The notes under the pieces are model-generated. The model ran no database searches. It was given only the letters and a program-made list of their open reading frames with translations, and had not been told where the DNA came from. Shown here one piece after another: positions 24,651 through 62,221 of a stretch of 64,000 nucleotides of DNA. Positions within the stretch are counted from its first letter, which is position 1; the number at the start of each line of letters is the position of its first letter. Source of the stretch: Oncomelania hupensis (taxonomy: Eukaryota; Mollusca; Gastropoda; Littorinimorpha; Pomatiopsidae); the NCBI GenBank assembly GCA_036898135.1, contig CM072516.1:16222844-16286843 (forward strand), written 5' to 3'. The position numbers and the translations under genes were made by a program.

Positions 24651-26791
24651 AAAGCTAGCGATACACGGTAAGACTAGATCTTATGATACCCGCGTATGCC
24701 GCTGCAGATCTGATGTCTTTGCTGATACACGGTATGTATGAGTCATAAGCCTGTCGGTAAAGGCATCTCGTAGTCTACGGCTAACTAGATCTAAATAGTT
24801 GCAAAAGCAATTGTTATTAGCGCGTGATAAATTGATGACGCTTGTTTTTCAAAACGTCATTACATTTTTTTAAAGTAATATTAATATGCATTGCACAAAT
24901 ATAATTATGATTCTTTATTTTCATATCGTTCATTGACATGAGTCACACGACAACAAAAATCACACTGTCGGCTGCACTTACGATCCAGCAAAATATTTAG
25001 CAGGCTTCATGAAACCGCGCCTGTATTGATGAAAGTGCGCGGTTTCTGGTCCCTTGGTCTTTGTAGACCTGCAATGATGTGTCCCATAAGCAGCTATGTT
25101 CATGGTACAACTCAATCAAAATTCCTGTTTGGTGCTTCGACAGGTCTGCCATTTTTCAGTTTGTAGGTCGCGGTTTGACCTTCACCTCGGAGTTCAATCA
25201 AATAGCTGTTTTGATTGGCTGTCTGACCTCCACTGTCGTATCGCGCCGTGAAAAAATAGAACATGCTCTATCGTTAAGACTTGAGGACAATTCCTACCGA
25301 TCCGGGAATTTCCGTAGTCATATGCGGGTATCATATGATCTAGTCTTAAGCTAGCGATACACGGTAAGACTAGATCTTATGATACCCGCATATGCCGCTG
25401 CAGATCTGATGTCTTTGCTGATACACGGTATGTATGAGTCATAAGCCTGTCGGTAAAGGCATCTCGTAGTCTACGGCTAACTAGATCTAAATAGTTGCAA
25501 AAGCAATTGTTGTTAGCGCGTGATAAATTGATGACGCTTGTTTTTCAAAACGTCATTACATTTTTTTTAAAGTAATATTAATATGCATTGCACAAATATA
25601 TGATTCTTTATTTTCATATCGTTCATTGACATGAGTCACACGACAACAAAAATCACACTGTCGGCTGCACTTACGATCCAGCAAAATATTTAGCAGGCTT
25701 CATGAAACCGCGCCTGTATTGATGAAAGTGCGCGGTTTCTGGTCTCTTGGTCTTTGTAGACCTGCAATGATGTGTCCCATAAGCTAGCGATACACGGTAA
25801 GACTAGATCTTATGATACCCGCATATGCCGCTGCAGATCTGATGTCTTTGCTGATACACGGTATGTATGAGTCATAAGCCTGTCGGTAAAGGCATCTCGT
25901 AGTCTACGGCTAACTAGATCTAAATAGTTGCAAAAGCAATTGTTGTTAGCGCGTGATAAATTGATGACGCTTGTTTTTCAAAACGTCATTACATTTTTTT
26001 TAAAGTAATATTAATATGCATTGCACAAATATATGATTCTTTATTTTCATATCGTTCATTGACATGAGTCACACGACAACAAAAATCACACTGTCGGCTG
26101 CACTTACGATCCAGCAAAATATTTAGCAGGCTTCATGAAACCGCGCCTGTATTGATGAAAGTGCGCGGTTTCTGGTCCCTTGGTCTTTGTAGACATGCAA
26201 TGATGTGTCCCATAAGCAGCTATGTTCATGGTACAACTCAATCAAAATTCCTGTTTGGTGCTTCGACAGGTCTGCCATTTTTCAGTTTGTAGGTCGCGGT
26301 TTGACCTTCACCTCGGAGTTCAATCAAATAGCTGTTTTGATTGGCTGTCTGACCTCCACTGTCGTATCGGGCCGTGAAAAAATAGAACATGATCTATCGA
26401 TAAGACTTGAGGACAATTCCTACCGATCCGGGAATTTCCGTAGTCATATGCGGGTATCATATGATCTAGTCTTACCGTGTATCGCCGCCTATAAGCAGCT
26501 ATGTTCATGGTACAACTCAATCAAAATTCCTGTTTGGTGCTTCGACAGGTCTGCCATTTTTCAGTTTGTAGGTCGCGGTTTGACCTTCACCTCGGAGTTC
26601 AATCAAATAGCTGTTTTGATTGGCTGTCTGACCTCCACTGTCGTATCGCGCCGTGAAAAAATAGAACATGCTCTATCGATAAGACTTGAGGACAATTCCT
26701 ACCGATCCGGGAATTTCCGTAGTCATATGCGGGTATCATATGATCTAGTCTTACCGTGTATCGCCGCCTTTACCGTGTATCGCCGCCTTTA
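24651..26791. mobile_element. Array of an unclassified inverted-repeat MITE (full and half copies)
   Basis: The unit is about 690 bp with terminal inverted repeats beginning TAAAG(C/G)(T/C)(A/G)GCGATACACGG, running on about 40 bp through AGACTAGATC and ATGATACCCGC. Order seen: a nearly complete copy (24,651-25,348), a left half (25,350-25,780), a complete copy (25,781-26,486), then a right half (26,491-26,770) and a duplicated 19-bp terminal sequence. Junctions fall at TAAG or ATAAG. Empty site in copy 1 near 1,883. Non-coding apart from incidental ORFs. Confidence 0.82.
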
Positions 26792-26903
26792 TAGACGATA
26801 AGAGCGCAATCTGGTGGAGAAACATTGTGTAGTCTATTTTGCTGATCGTTGTAGCAGACGCTACTACATTAAGCTTACATTACAGTACATGGTTAATGCT
26901 TTA

Positions 26904-28086
26904 GGTCCAGCGGACTCCTCCGAGCCAAATCAGGACCAAAAAATCAAGATCACAACTCCGCTGAAAGAGGACTCGCCCCATCCGCATAAAGATCTGCCGA
27001 AACAACCCTAGTTAAGGGGTAACATTGAATGCACTCCACCGGCCGGTCACTTTACAATAAAAGACATCCAAAGCAGGGGACGCTGAGGCTATACTCTAAT
27101 TTATCGAACCCCCGTTTACAAAAACAAAATAGAATACAAACATCATTATAAAATATCAATAAAACACATACATATAAAATTCCTACATGGCCAAATAATA
27201 AGTTAACATCATAGGAAGCCCCAGTGACCACCTAGCAGAAAGGGTCCACTATTCCCAAGCTGATCCAACAGACCTCACACACAAATGAGGAGTTTTGTTC
27301 CCGAAGAGTTTTCAAGAAAAAAGGTAGGTGACTGGTCTAGCGAAAAAGAAGATAGCATCAGAGGCGAATCTTGTTCTTGTGCCACTTGTGCACGTGCACA
27401 CCCCCCTGGCGGTCCAAAAAAAAAAAAAAAAAAGGAGGGAGAAAAGGCGAAGAAAGAAGAGAAAAAATTTACTAATTCTCACTCGCCACACAGTTTCGTG
27501 TACATGTAGGCTTACCTCCAAATTAGTTTTTTTTTTAATTATTCATCAGATTTAGATCTACAGGTATTTCTTGCAATATAAAATTTTTATCCATGAAGGG
27601 AAGTTGAAGACAAACAGTTGCTGCTCATTTTTGGCTATTTCTTGTTTTATTTGCAGTAACTTTGTCTGTCTTTGTATAAGCCTTTATGCAAGATGTTCTG
27701 CTATTGTAAATTTTATCATCAGAGTTTGCAGAGGGGTGTTTGTGTGTGTGTGTGTGTGGGGGGTGGGGGGGGTGACTAAAAGAGGACTTTTAGCACAAAA
27801 CATTACTATTTTCAGTCCTTAAAATAATGCCCAAAATGCACCAGATTGCACAGATTTTAACCATTATTTTCTTCGCAGGCTCGCGCTTGTGGATACGCCA
27901 CTTCGCATTAGCTGTGCACACCCCCTCAACAATGGAAAGATCCGCCCCTGAGCATAGTAAATTGATAAAACAGAGTAGGAATGAGAAAGAACGAATGAGA
28001 AAGATAGTGACAGTGGGAATTTAAAGCACTACATTTTCAGAAAGTGGGGATACTATTTATACTGAAACCCCCGCACCCACTGGGGG
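26904..28086 (+). repeat. R1 repeat, copy in flank 3, interrupted
   Basis: Same family as 2,036-2,612, split by the hAT-like insertion at 27,359-27,950. Confidence 0.75.
27359..27950. mobile_element. hAT-like MITE
   Basis: 592 bp with terminal inverted repeats CAGAGGCGAATCTT and (reverse complement of the right end) CAGGGGCGGATCTT. Flanked by AGCAT on both sides; copy 1 has one AGCAT at the empty site near 2,475. The CAGRGGCGRATC end resembles hAT-type termini, but hAT elements make 8-bp target duplications and only 5 bp are seen here. No transposase. It contains an A-rich/purine-rich stretch at 27,417-27,470. Confidence 0.75.
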
Positions 28087-28163
28087 ACAGACGTTATTAG
28101 AGAGCAGTATATCTGTTACTCTCCGATAGCATTTATGTCGCCCAAAACTCCTCACTTTTTTGG

Positions 28164-28220
<57 letters not shown>
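28164..28220. repeat. (GA)n microsatellite
   Basis: Interrupted GA tract homologous to the tracts at 2,689 and 3,119. Confidence 0.9.
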
Positions 28221-28223
<3 letters not shown>

Positions 28224-28597
28224 TGACTTTGACTTTGACAATTTATTAGCATTTTGGCCATAGGCCATAGGCCAAGGACTACTAAAGAGTAGTCCTTGCC
28301 ATAGGCCCATATGCCCACATGCACGCGCCACATGCGCGGACACACAGCCACTCACACGCACGTAATCCGAGCGTCGGCCACCGATGTGTGAAAATAAACG
28401 TAATGAAACACTGCGAATACATATATGTATTAATAGATATATGACTCAAAGACTCCAGACTCAAAGTTTATTGTTTTTTGCTACAAGCAATTAACATTAA
28501 AACATTATAAGAAACAATAGGCAATACGACTTTCAACACAAAGTGAACACAAAAACGGATCAAGGTTGCAATATCATGCGCAGAAACACCCATGAAC

Positions 28598-28974
28598 ACG
28601 GACATAACTTCAAGCAGATACGCACCGACACATACATAAAGAACCAGAAATACACATACACACATGCCACACGCACACAAGCTTACAAACACACACGCAC
28701 ACACACACACACATGTATTACAAAACCATATACATGAGACAAGGTATAGACAATAATACAACTCATTAAAACTGGAAGTAAAATTAGGTGTATGGCACGA
28801 GTGCGCACACATCCATGCTGGCGTATTCAAACAACATAAAATGATAACACCGACAAATATATAAAACATACAATATAATATCGTAGATTGAGAGCATAAT
28901 CCAAAAATAAGTGATGCACACATACAGACACACACACACACGCGCACAGCCGAGGTTACACAGTATTATCATGA
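28598..28974. other. Intergenic, CA/AC-rich
   Basis: Unique to this side of the duplication, with short CA-rich runs (28,620-28,715, 28,918-28,945). The minus-strand ORF across it is Cys/Val-rich low-complexity read-through, not a credible gene. Confidence 0.5.
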
Positions 28975-29730
28975 CTTTCCCGAAACGCCACATACGTTGT
29001 GCTGACAATGGGTCATATTATTTTCGTCCCCATTTTTAAGTATTTTGCAGTGTTCGAACCCTAACCCAAACCCAAACCCAGCCCTAACCCTAACGGATCA
29101 TTGTTCTGATGTCAAAACAAGTGGGCATGTCAATACAAGTTATGTAGATGTTCACTGTTTTGTCCAGATAATACTGTGTAAACAAGGACGCACGCACACA
29201 CACACACACACCCACACACATACACACACACACACACATTTTTGTAGAAACGACGTTGCGATGACTGTTGTGGAAAAAACAGACATTATTTTGACACACT
29301 TTCCTTTTCTTTTGGGGGGGACATTTTCATTTTTTTTGAAGCTATCCCAAACCCTAACCCTAACCCTTAACCTAACCCTAACACAGCCCTAACCCTAACG
29401 GAACACTGTTTTGACGTTAAAATAACGTGGCCGTCAAAAGAAAGTACGTAGAGTTTCAAGTGTATGTCAGAGTAACGTCGTTTCTACCTACCCACACACA
29501 CAAACAGCCTTATCATGACTTTCCTGAAACGCCACATACGTTGTGCTGACAATGGGTCATATTTCGTCCCCCTTTTAAAGTACTTTTAAGTGTTCGAACA
29601 CTAACCCTAACACAGCCCTAACCCTAACGGATCATTGTTCTGACGTCAAAACAAGTAGGTCTGTCAAAACAAGTTATGTAGATGTTCACTGGTTTGTCCA
29701 GAAAACACTGTGCAAGTGTGCCCACACACA
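28975..29730. repeat. Diverged tandem repeat carrying telomere-like CCCTAA arrays
   Basis: A block with CGCCACATACGTTGTGCTGAC near its start recurs at about 28,983 and 29,530. Degenerate CCCTAA/CCCAAA arrays lie at 29,059-29,095, 29,346-29,399 and 29,592-29,629, each followed by a related CGGA(T/A)CA.TGTT.TGA.GT.AAAA stretch. CA microsatellites lie at 29,190-29,240. This looks like an interstitial telomere-type satellite fragment. Confidence 0.75.
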
Positions 29731-31967
29731 CAATACACACACTGTGATTCAACTAATGAATGGTAGATTTTACTGAAAGCATTCACTACTATGCAATAAC
29801 GGAAACAAAAATATTATCACAGTTTCTACCCGCTTTATTTTATTGCATTTTATTTATCGTATTTATCCTTTTATTTATTGATATTGATCTAGAATGATAG
29901 TTTTACAGTCATCATCATCATCATCGTCTTCACCCCTCATCGTCATCATAATTATTTTGATGTCATTGACCTCTTCTGGAGACTATATTGTACACCATCC
30001 AGCAGTCAATTTCCAACCTGTACGAAAGGTGTAGCAAGGTTGGTTGCAATGTATGTTAAGATACAATTAGCTGCCTTACTTGAACATGAACCGATTAAAT
30101 TAAGTCGATCGTTGCAACCTCTATCGACATAATTTTAAAACATGCAACAGCTGATTATATGTATTGATGTATTTTTTCCCGGCAGCATATACGTGTGTGT
30201 GCGTGTGCGTGTTTGTTCGTTTGTTTGTTTGTACGTACATAAGCTTAATTCTCATATGAAGTGTCAATGTATTTCCGACGAAGAGCAATACAAAATCTCG
30301 AAAGCGCAAACAAGGTGCCGAGTTTGTAATGCTTTATTAAAAATACTTTTAATGTACTAATATAGTATAATTCTTTCTTATGCGTTTCTTTCTCAACATT
30401 GATTAAGAGCAGCGCGTAAAGTAATATTACAGTTATACAGCCATCAAGAAAAATATTGTAATACAAATTATGCATCTACCACAAACAAAGACTGCAGCAA
30501 GTATATATGCATAAATAATTTATGTACAGTGCATTAACATAAAATATTTTAACATAAATTGATCCATAAAATCGAGGACACCAAATCAAAAGCTTCTTCA
30601 AATTTATTCATTAATGAAATAGAAGTAAAATAATAAGAAGCAAATGAAAAGAGCATTATAACATTGCTTAACATAACCATTCTGATGTTAAAACAATAAT
30701 TAAAAAATAAATAAAACCATACTGCATTAATTTCAATAAATGCAATTTGTCTGCATTAATATCACAGTTAATAGTTTGAAGCGATGATAGTGGATGAGAA
30801 AGATGATGGATTAATACAACGTTGGATGACAAGTTTGAGCACATTAACACCACCCATGCCCTTGAAAGCGTGAGAGGTGGATAGTTAGATCAGCTGACTG
30901 CGTTAATAAGTTTCATTTAATTTCATTTGCGCTCGGAACGCTTTGAGCTCTAGGCCTACTGAGGCGTGTGCAGCCTTCATCAGTAGTGTTGCTATTAGTA
31001 ATGATGGTTTCTACACAGCACTAACACAATCATATGCCTACGCTATAATCACTCCACCAACTCTGAGAATAATTATGGCCGTTTCAAAAAAAAACACACA
31101 AAAAAACACTACCATACAGTTAACTTAAATAACAAAAACAGCGACTAAGATGTGGATGTTAAGCACAGTGTATGATAATAGTCCGTTGTTCTCGACTATG
31201 ACTATAGTAGAGAGAGAATTGTCGGTATATAGTTTTTTGTATCAACCTATTTCATTTAGTCATGTTTTATATAAATCGTTGATTCCTGTTATTTCAGTCT
31301 AAGTGTATTTTGATAATCAAGCGCAACCACTTCTAATTAGATTTTGAACTGCACCTCACAGGTGTAAAAAAAAAAAAAAGCACACAAAGCATATAATTAT
31401 ATAGACAGTTGAAGCAGTAGCAGCAACTTAAGATAGCCTACAGTTTATCCATGCTAAAGTATGTAAATGTAAAATCAGTCATTATAGATAGGCAGCCAGC
31501 TTGGCACAGTAGAGTAATTTTGTTATTTTCTTCTGGTTCAAGCCACACTGACTGGTATGTACATATTATGTTGATCTATTTTGGGTTTAATGCATTGTTT
31601 AATATTGAGAAAACATCGATTCGCGTATCTGTCAATTCGATTTATGAGTTTCGTTAAGATTTTCTTGGTTTTCATATTTTCAATATTATGTATTATTGTG
31701 ATGTTAGTTTGATATTTGTCTCATCGACAAGAGCATAAAGACGCCATTTTGAATTATTGATTCATAGAGTGCTATAAACGATTAATTAGGATAAACATGT
31801 TCTTTTGTGAACACATATTCTTTTTGATGCAATGGTATTATTATTTTTATCCCCCACCCCCCCACCCCTACCGTGGAATGGACACATTTCCGGTGGATGG
31901 TTGGATGATTATCACAGTAAAACATTGTATTCATCATCAAATTCAAACTTAGTGATGTGCTAGCACG
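29731..31967. other. Intergenic / 3' side of the ARM-TIR-SAM gene
   Basis: No ORF with recognisable domains. The minus-strand 3' UTR of the gene must begin at 31,967. ATTAAA-type poly(A) signals occur on that strand at 31,598-31,603 and 31,586-31,591 (TTTAAT on plus), giving a plausible 3' UTR of about 0.4 kb, but this is weak evidence. Confidence 0.4.
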
Positions 31968-57000
<25,033 letters not shown>

Positions 57001-58430
57001 TGCGTTATCTGTTCTGTGTGCTTGCTAAATAGCTGTGCACCTGCCTGTTGATGCTGTTACCACAGCTGAAATCAATGGTGCTGTGACTGGTTACTAGCAG
57101 CCTCTGAAGCTGATGCTGTTTCAAAAGCTGAATTCAGTGGTGCTGGGACTAATTATTCTCACTGCTCCATCTGCTTCAACATAGGGTGCGCAGCTGTTGA
57201 TGCTGCTACGAAAGCTGAATTCTGTAGTGGTGTCAATATGCGTCTACTGGTTTCGTCTTCTCCGCTGCTGTTACTGCCTCTAGACTCAGTGTTTGCCGCT
57301 GTTTGTTGTGCTGGAGTGTTTATGGTATTAGCTGCTATTGCTGCGCAACTCTACGAGTGTATACTATAGTTACTGCTTGTTTCTAGAACCGTTGTGTTGC
57401 TGCTCTGAGGTTTCTGCTATTGTTACTGTCGTGACCTCTACTGCTGCAAACGAAAAAGAGTTGCATTGAACGTAACAGAAAATATTGTCTCTCTTCGTAG
57501 AAAGGCCATAGAAGAAAATAGGTATACCTACAGTATGTACGTTTATCATAATCGAAGCGATCGATTTGTCATGGCTGAGGTATGGGTAAACCCAAGAGCT
57601 CAGTAACAGCATAGACCTACTATCAGTTTTGAATAACAGGCTGTGATCTTAACTGATATAGCTTAAACAACCTGTGTATGAAATCGACAATAAAGGCAGA
57701 ATTTTCACCTTGCAATCAACCTAGTGTGACCCGTCACAAACGGTACAAAAGACGCGCTTTATTATCCACCAACCGCTAAGCACAGTTACACCCAGCCAAA
57801 ATAAAATGAAATAAAAACTGGAGTAGTAGTACTAGTAGTTTAATACCACTACAGCAATTTTTGCACACAGCAATACTTAAATGTAAGTAGGTCTGCAGTC
57901 AAGTCTTAAACATTTTAGGAGCACACAAATCTTCATACAATTTCATCCTTCTGGACAATATCACAAGCTAAGGTGTTCAAACAAGCCTATAATAGAAACA
58001 GCACTGAATGGTATGCAGTGCACCTTTCATTCGTATTATCTATCATATTTGTTCTGAAGATTCGTGCAAGGCTATAATGATATAGGTATAAGCCTACCAC
58101 TATCACCTATACAGCCTTCTGCACATACACTTTAAATCGGTAGTTCAAACTTGAAAACCATACCTTTTACACACATGCAGTCTATTCAAGAGTTTCTATG
58201 GTTCACTTTTGTAGTGTCTCCTGTTTGCTGACTACCACATTCAAGATACACTGAAAACCAGGACGCCCTGTGTTCGATCGTGATTGTGCAATTGAGCGAT
58301 CAGTTCTAGACCTTGGCCTACAGCTTCGCTTCAGCGAGTACGATAGAAAACGTGTGTACGCAGTTAGAGAATGCACCGACAGACTGTAGTACGTTCATAG
58401 TACACACCAACATACGCACTCACACACTGT
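57001..58430. other. Upstream region of the ARM-TIR-SAM gene
   Basis: Should contain the 5' UTR and promoter. No TATA box or CpG island was identified with confidence. Three diverged copies of a segment of about 50 bp (G.TGATGCTGNTNCNANAGCTGAA) start at 57,047, 57,109 and 57,195. No other gene seen. Confidence 0.45.
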
Positions 58431-59725
58431 CCTAGTCTATCCCGTAACTCTAAAGTCGTTTGGGGCACCACAGATGATTGTTTAACCAGAGGACTCCACC
58501 TTTCTCAACCCTCAGCAACCCTAATGTCTTCGCTCAGTGTAAAGCCAGCCCATTCTTGATTGTTGTCCCCCCATCTCTTTTTCTGTCTCTCTCTTCTTCT
58601 GCCTCCTTGGACCGTGCCTTGCAGGATGGTCTTTGCAAGGCCTGATGCTCTGGTGATGTGACCATACCATCGGAGTTTCTTCACCACTGTGAGAATGTCG
58701 TGTTGTCCGATGGCTTGTGTGATTCTCTGTTGGACTTCGTCGTTGGTGATATGCTAGGTGTAGGAAATGCCCAGAAGTCTTCCTCATCTCCATGCTTTAT
58801 ATTCTTCGTTGTGGGTCTGCTGTGAAGGTCCGTGTTTCGCAAGCGTATAAAAAGTTGGAGATGACAAAGGAGCGCTGCAGCCTTACCTTGAAGTGTAGAC
58901 TGATGGTCCTGTCTTTCCAAATGGGCTTCAACCTTGTCAGGGCAGCAATTGTTTGTACTATTCTGGAAAGGACTTCTTGTCTGATACAATGGCTAAATAT
59001 TTGAAGCTATGCACTGTGTTGAGGGAGTGGCCTTGGACTTTGATGTCAGTGCTGATGCTTTTGGGGGTGTGGGTCATCATTTTGGTCTTCTCTGCACTTA
59101 TTTACATGCCAAAGTATCTGTAGGTGGTGTCAAGCCTCTGTACCAGCGGTTCTAGTTCTTGTTCCTCTCCAGCCAATCCATCAATGTCATCCGCAAAACG
59201 GAGGTTGGAGATTACTCTACCCCCTATGCTGACTGTGCCTTCGTGGTCTGCAAGGGCATCTGACATGATGCGATCTAGGATGATGTTGAAGAGTGTTGGA
59301 GAGAGTAGGCATCCCTGACGCACGCCGATTGTTGTTCTGAACCAGTTTCGGACGGCGCTGTTGTAAAGGACTGCACTGGTAGCCTTGTCATACGGGTTTT
59401 TGATTACTTCAATAATTTTAGGGTTGATATTGTACATTCTCATGGTTGCCCACAGAGCTGCAAGCAGGACTCGATCAAATGCTCTCTTTAAGTCTACAAA
59501 CACATGATATAGATGTTTGTGCTGTTGGTATTTCTCGCAGATTATCCTGATGACAATCAGCACAGTAGTACTTCGCCCTGCCCTGAATCCTACTTGTTCT
59601 TCAGCTATGATTTGTTCAGCTTGGGGTTTCAACCTGTTGAGTATTATTTTTAGGAGAATTTTGCTGGAATTGCTGATGAAGCCTACGGTGTTTTCACATT
59701 TTGGAAAGTTATCCTTTTGGGGACA
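58431..59725 (-). mobile_element. Non-LTR retrotransposon 3' portion (arm 1)
   Basis: On the minus strand it runs from NSSKILLKIILNRLKPQAEQ and GFRAGRSTT through VRQGCLLSPTLFN, NLRFADDIDGLAGEEQELE to WYGHITRASGLAK, ending in a GGATA-type tail at 58,431-58,443. Same family as 11,713-13,111. Frameshifted in the C-terminal part. The RT FADD motif is intact. Confidence 0.82.
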
Positions 59726-59726
59726 A

Positions 59727-60530
59727 TCTCCAACCTCCATTTCACGGACGACATTGATGGATTGACAGGAGAGGAACAAGAACTTGACGAGCTGGTACAG
59801 AGGCCTGACACTACCTATAGAACATTTAGAATAGAATTTAGCGAAAAAAAATACCAAAATGATGATCAACAACACCAATGGCATCAACATGGACATCAAA
59901 GTCAAAGGCCAATCCCTCAACACAGTGCATAGCTTCAAATATTTAGGAGCAATTGTATCAGACAATGGGTCCCGACAGCAAGTCCTCTCTAGGATAGCGC
60001 AAACTATTGCTGCCATGACAAGGTTGAAACACATTTGGAAAGACAGGACCATCAGTCTACACTCCAATGTAAGATTGCTGCGCTCCGTTGTCATCTCCAT
60101 CGTCCTATACGCTTGCGAAACATGGACTCTCACAGCAGATCTACAACGAAAAATAAAAGCATGGACATGAGATGCTACCGAAGACTTCTGGGCATTTCCT
60201 ATACCCAGCACATCACCAACAACGAAGTCTGACAGACCATCACACAAGCCATTGGACAACATGATGACATGCCCAAAGTGGTGAAGAAACGGAAACTCCG
60301 ATGGTATGGCCACGTCAGCAGAGCATCAGGCCTTGCAAAAACAATCCTCAAAGGCAAGGTGCAAAGCAGCAGAAGAAGAGAGAAACAGAAAAAGTGGTGG
60401 GAGGACAACATTTTGAGAATAGACTGGCTTGACATTGAGCGAAGAAAAAGATGGAGTGCGCTGGTTACACGATCATCTGTGGTGCCCCAAGGTCTTTCGA
60501 GTTACGGGCTAGGCTAGGCTAGGCTAGGCT
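59727..60530 (+). mobile_element. Non-LTR retrotransposon 3' portion (arm 2), inverted relative to arm 1
   Basis: Plus strand from NLHFTDDIDGLTGEEQELD to KRKLRWYGHVSRASGLAK and a C-terminal SSYGLG. Catalytic Phe-Ala-Asp-Asp reads FTDD. The tail is (GGCTA)n at 60,507-60,537 and not GGATA. With arm 1 it forms an inverted repeat of roughly 770-bp arms around a spacer of about 500 bp. Confidence 0.82.
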
Positions 60531-60537
60531 AGGCTAG

Positions 60538-61184
60538 GAATAACCTACAAGCGTTCTACCCCGTGGACTACGCAGATACTCCAGTGTGCAGATTATTAAT
60601 TATGTTCAATAATTTAATTCATCTTCAATAATGGTATTGAATGCAGTTAACTCAACATTTCAAACTAAAATTCGATTTCCATTCCGTATCCTAATAGCGA
60701 TCATATCTGATTGCTGTATTTACAACTTATATTTGATAGATAGATGTGTTTGTGTGTGTGTGTGTGGGTGTGTGTGTGTGTGTGTGTGTGAGGTTGTAAA
60801 ACCACAAAAATGAGACACAGATTTTTACTTTTTTAGTCATAACTGGGGTAATTTTATCGTTCCTCGTTTGTCTTCCGTTCCTCATTTGTTTCTAAGTACG
60901 CGGGAGTGCTTTTTTAGTGCATGGGAGTGCAGTTGTAGTGCAAAAGAGTGTTTTAAGTACAGAGGAGTGCACTATCCGGGACGGAGAAAATCCAGCCAAT
61001 TTTCGGAAAAGTTTGAAGCAAAAATCGACCTATTTCGTCGCCTCTAGGAGACGAAGTAGGTCAACTTTTGAGACGGAAAGAGCCAATTTTGACTTAGATT
61101 CTTACATTTCTAGAAGAAATTTGCGTTCTTTCCGTCAAAAAAGTGGTTTCCGACTCCTACATTCTAAAATTAGCTCATTTGTGA

Positions 61185-61215
<31 letters not shown>

Positions 61216-61518
61216 TGTATAATGCACAGGGGCTCGGGCATAGGCACTCGCATGTCCAGATACAAGCGCCTGTGTTATGATGGTATAGGTCGCCGCTCTT
61301 TGAGACTGCCTGGTGATTTGGGGGGAAATGGCCAAGCATCCAATATTGTTATTACTTATGTTGGTACAGAAGTGAGCCTCTGTAGATCTACGCTTATAAT
61401 GAACATTTAAGTCTTATAATACATAAATACGATTCAAACTATCACGGTTTGTTTTGAGCGGCAAAGAAGGAACGACACACTATAATCAAAGCGTACACTT
61501 CTTTCATGTATGCTATAC
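60538..61518. other. Intergenic
   Basis: No gene recognised. (GT)n runs at 60,749-60,790 and 61,187-61,213. A quasi-palindrome TTCGTCGCCTCTAGG/AGACGAA lies at 61,034-61,056 and is related to one at 39,804. Confidence 0.5.
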
Positions 61519-61617
<99 letters not shown>

Positions 61618-61618
61618 A
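61519..61618. repeat. (AAT)n then (AAAT)n microsatellite
   Basis: Compound tract of about 23 AAT and 7 AAAT units. Confidence 0.95.
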
Positions 61619-61965
61619 ATGACGATTAGTTCACTCGATTTGTCGCAAGTTTGGTTTCAGGTGAAGTCTAAGTACGTAGGCTACCAAACATATCCCTCCA
61701 GCAGTTTGGGAGAAAATAGGAATAGAAAAAAAAAGGCAACAAATTATGATGACGTCACCCGATAGGCAAATATTTTTTTCCATCTGTCATCTGGAGGATA
61801 CACTATTTCATAAATATCAAAAAAAAAAAAATTAAAATCCCTCCATTAGTTTCAGAGAAAAGTGCGCACATGTTACTTCCGGACGGTCGGACACTGGGCG
61901 GATGGACAAAGCCGAAACCAATAGCTTCCGACGAGCTGAGCTTAAAGCTCGGGAGCTAATAATAA

Positions 61966-62045
61966 TAATAATACTGGATGCTATGTACGCGCTTTCCCCC
62001 AAATCAGGCTCAAAACCCGGCGATCTGTACCAACATACACGCTCA
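61966..62045 (-). repeat. Short interspersed 3' end with an AAT-type tail
   Basis: Reverse-complement relative of 43,535-43,637 (GAGCGTGTATGTTGGTA to AGCATCCAGTATT). Confidence 0.6.
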
Positions 62046-62136
62046 AATGTTTCATCCACTCTCAGGCAGCAAACTCACATCTTTCATTCAAACGTGTGGT
62101 GTAAAGACAGATCGCTATTAAAAGACGGAAAGCAAG

Positions 62137-62138
<2 letters not shown>

Positions 62139-62220
<82 letters not shown>
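62139..62220. repeat. (AAT)n microsatellite
   Basis: About 27 units directly before a LINE fragment. Confidence 0.95.
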
Positions 62221-62221
62221 T

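Noticed and set aside
25079..26801. Repeated ORFs of 91 and 198 codons inside the MITE array
   Set aside because: The repeats arise from duplication of a non-coding inverted-repeat element; they resemble no transposase.
28975..29730. True chromosome end
   Set aside because: CCCTAA blocks are short, degenerate and interrupted, and ordinary genic DNA follows on the right.
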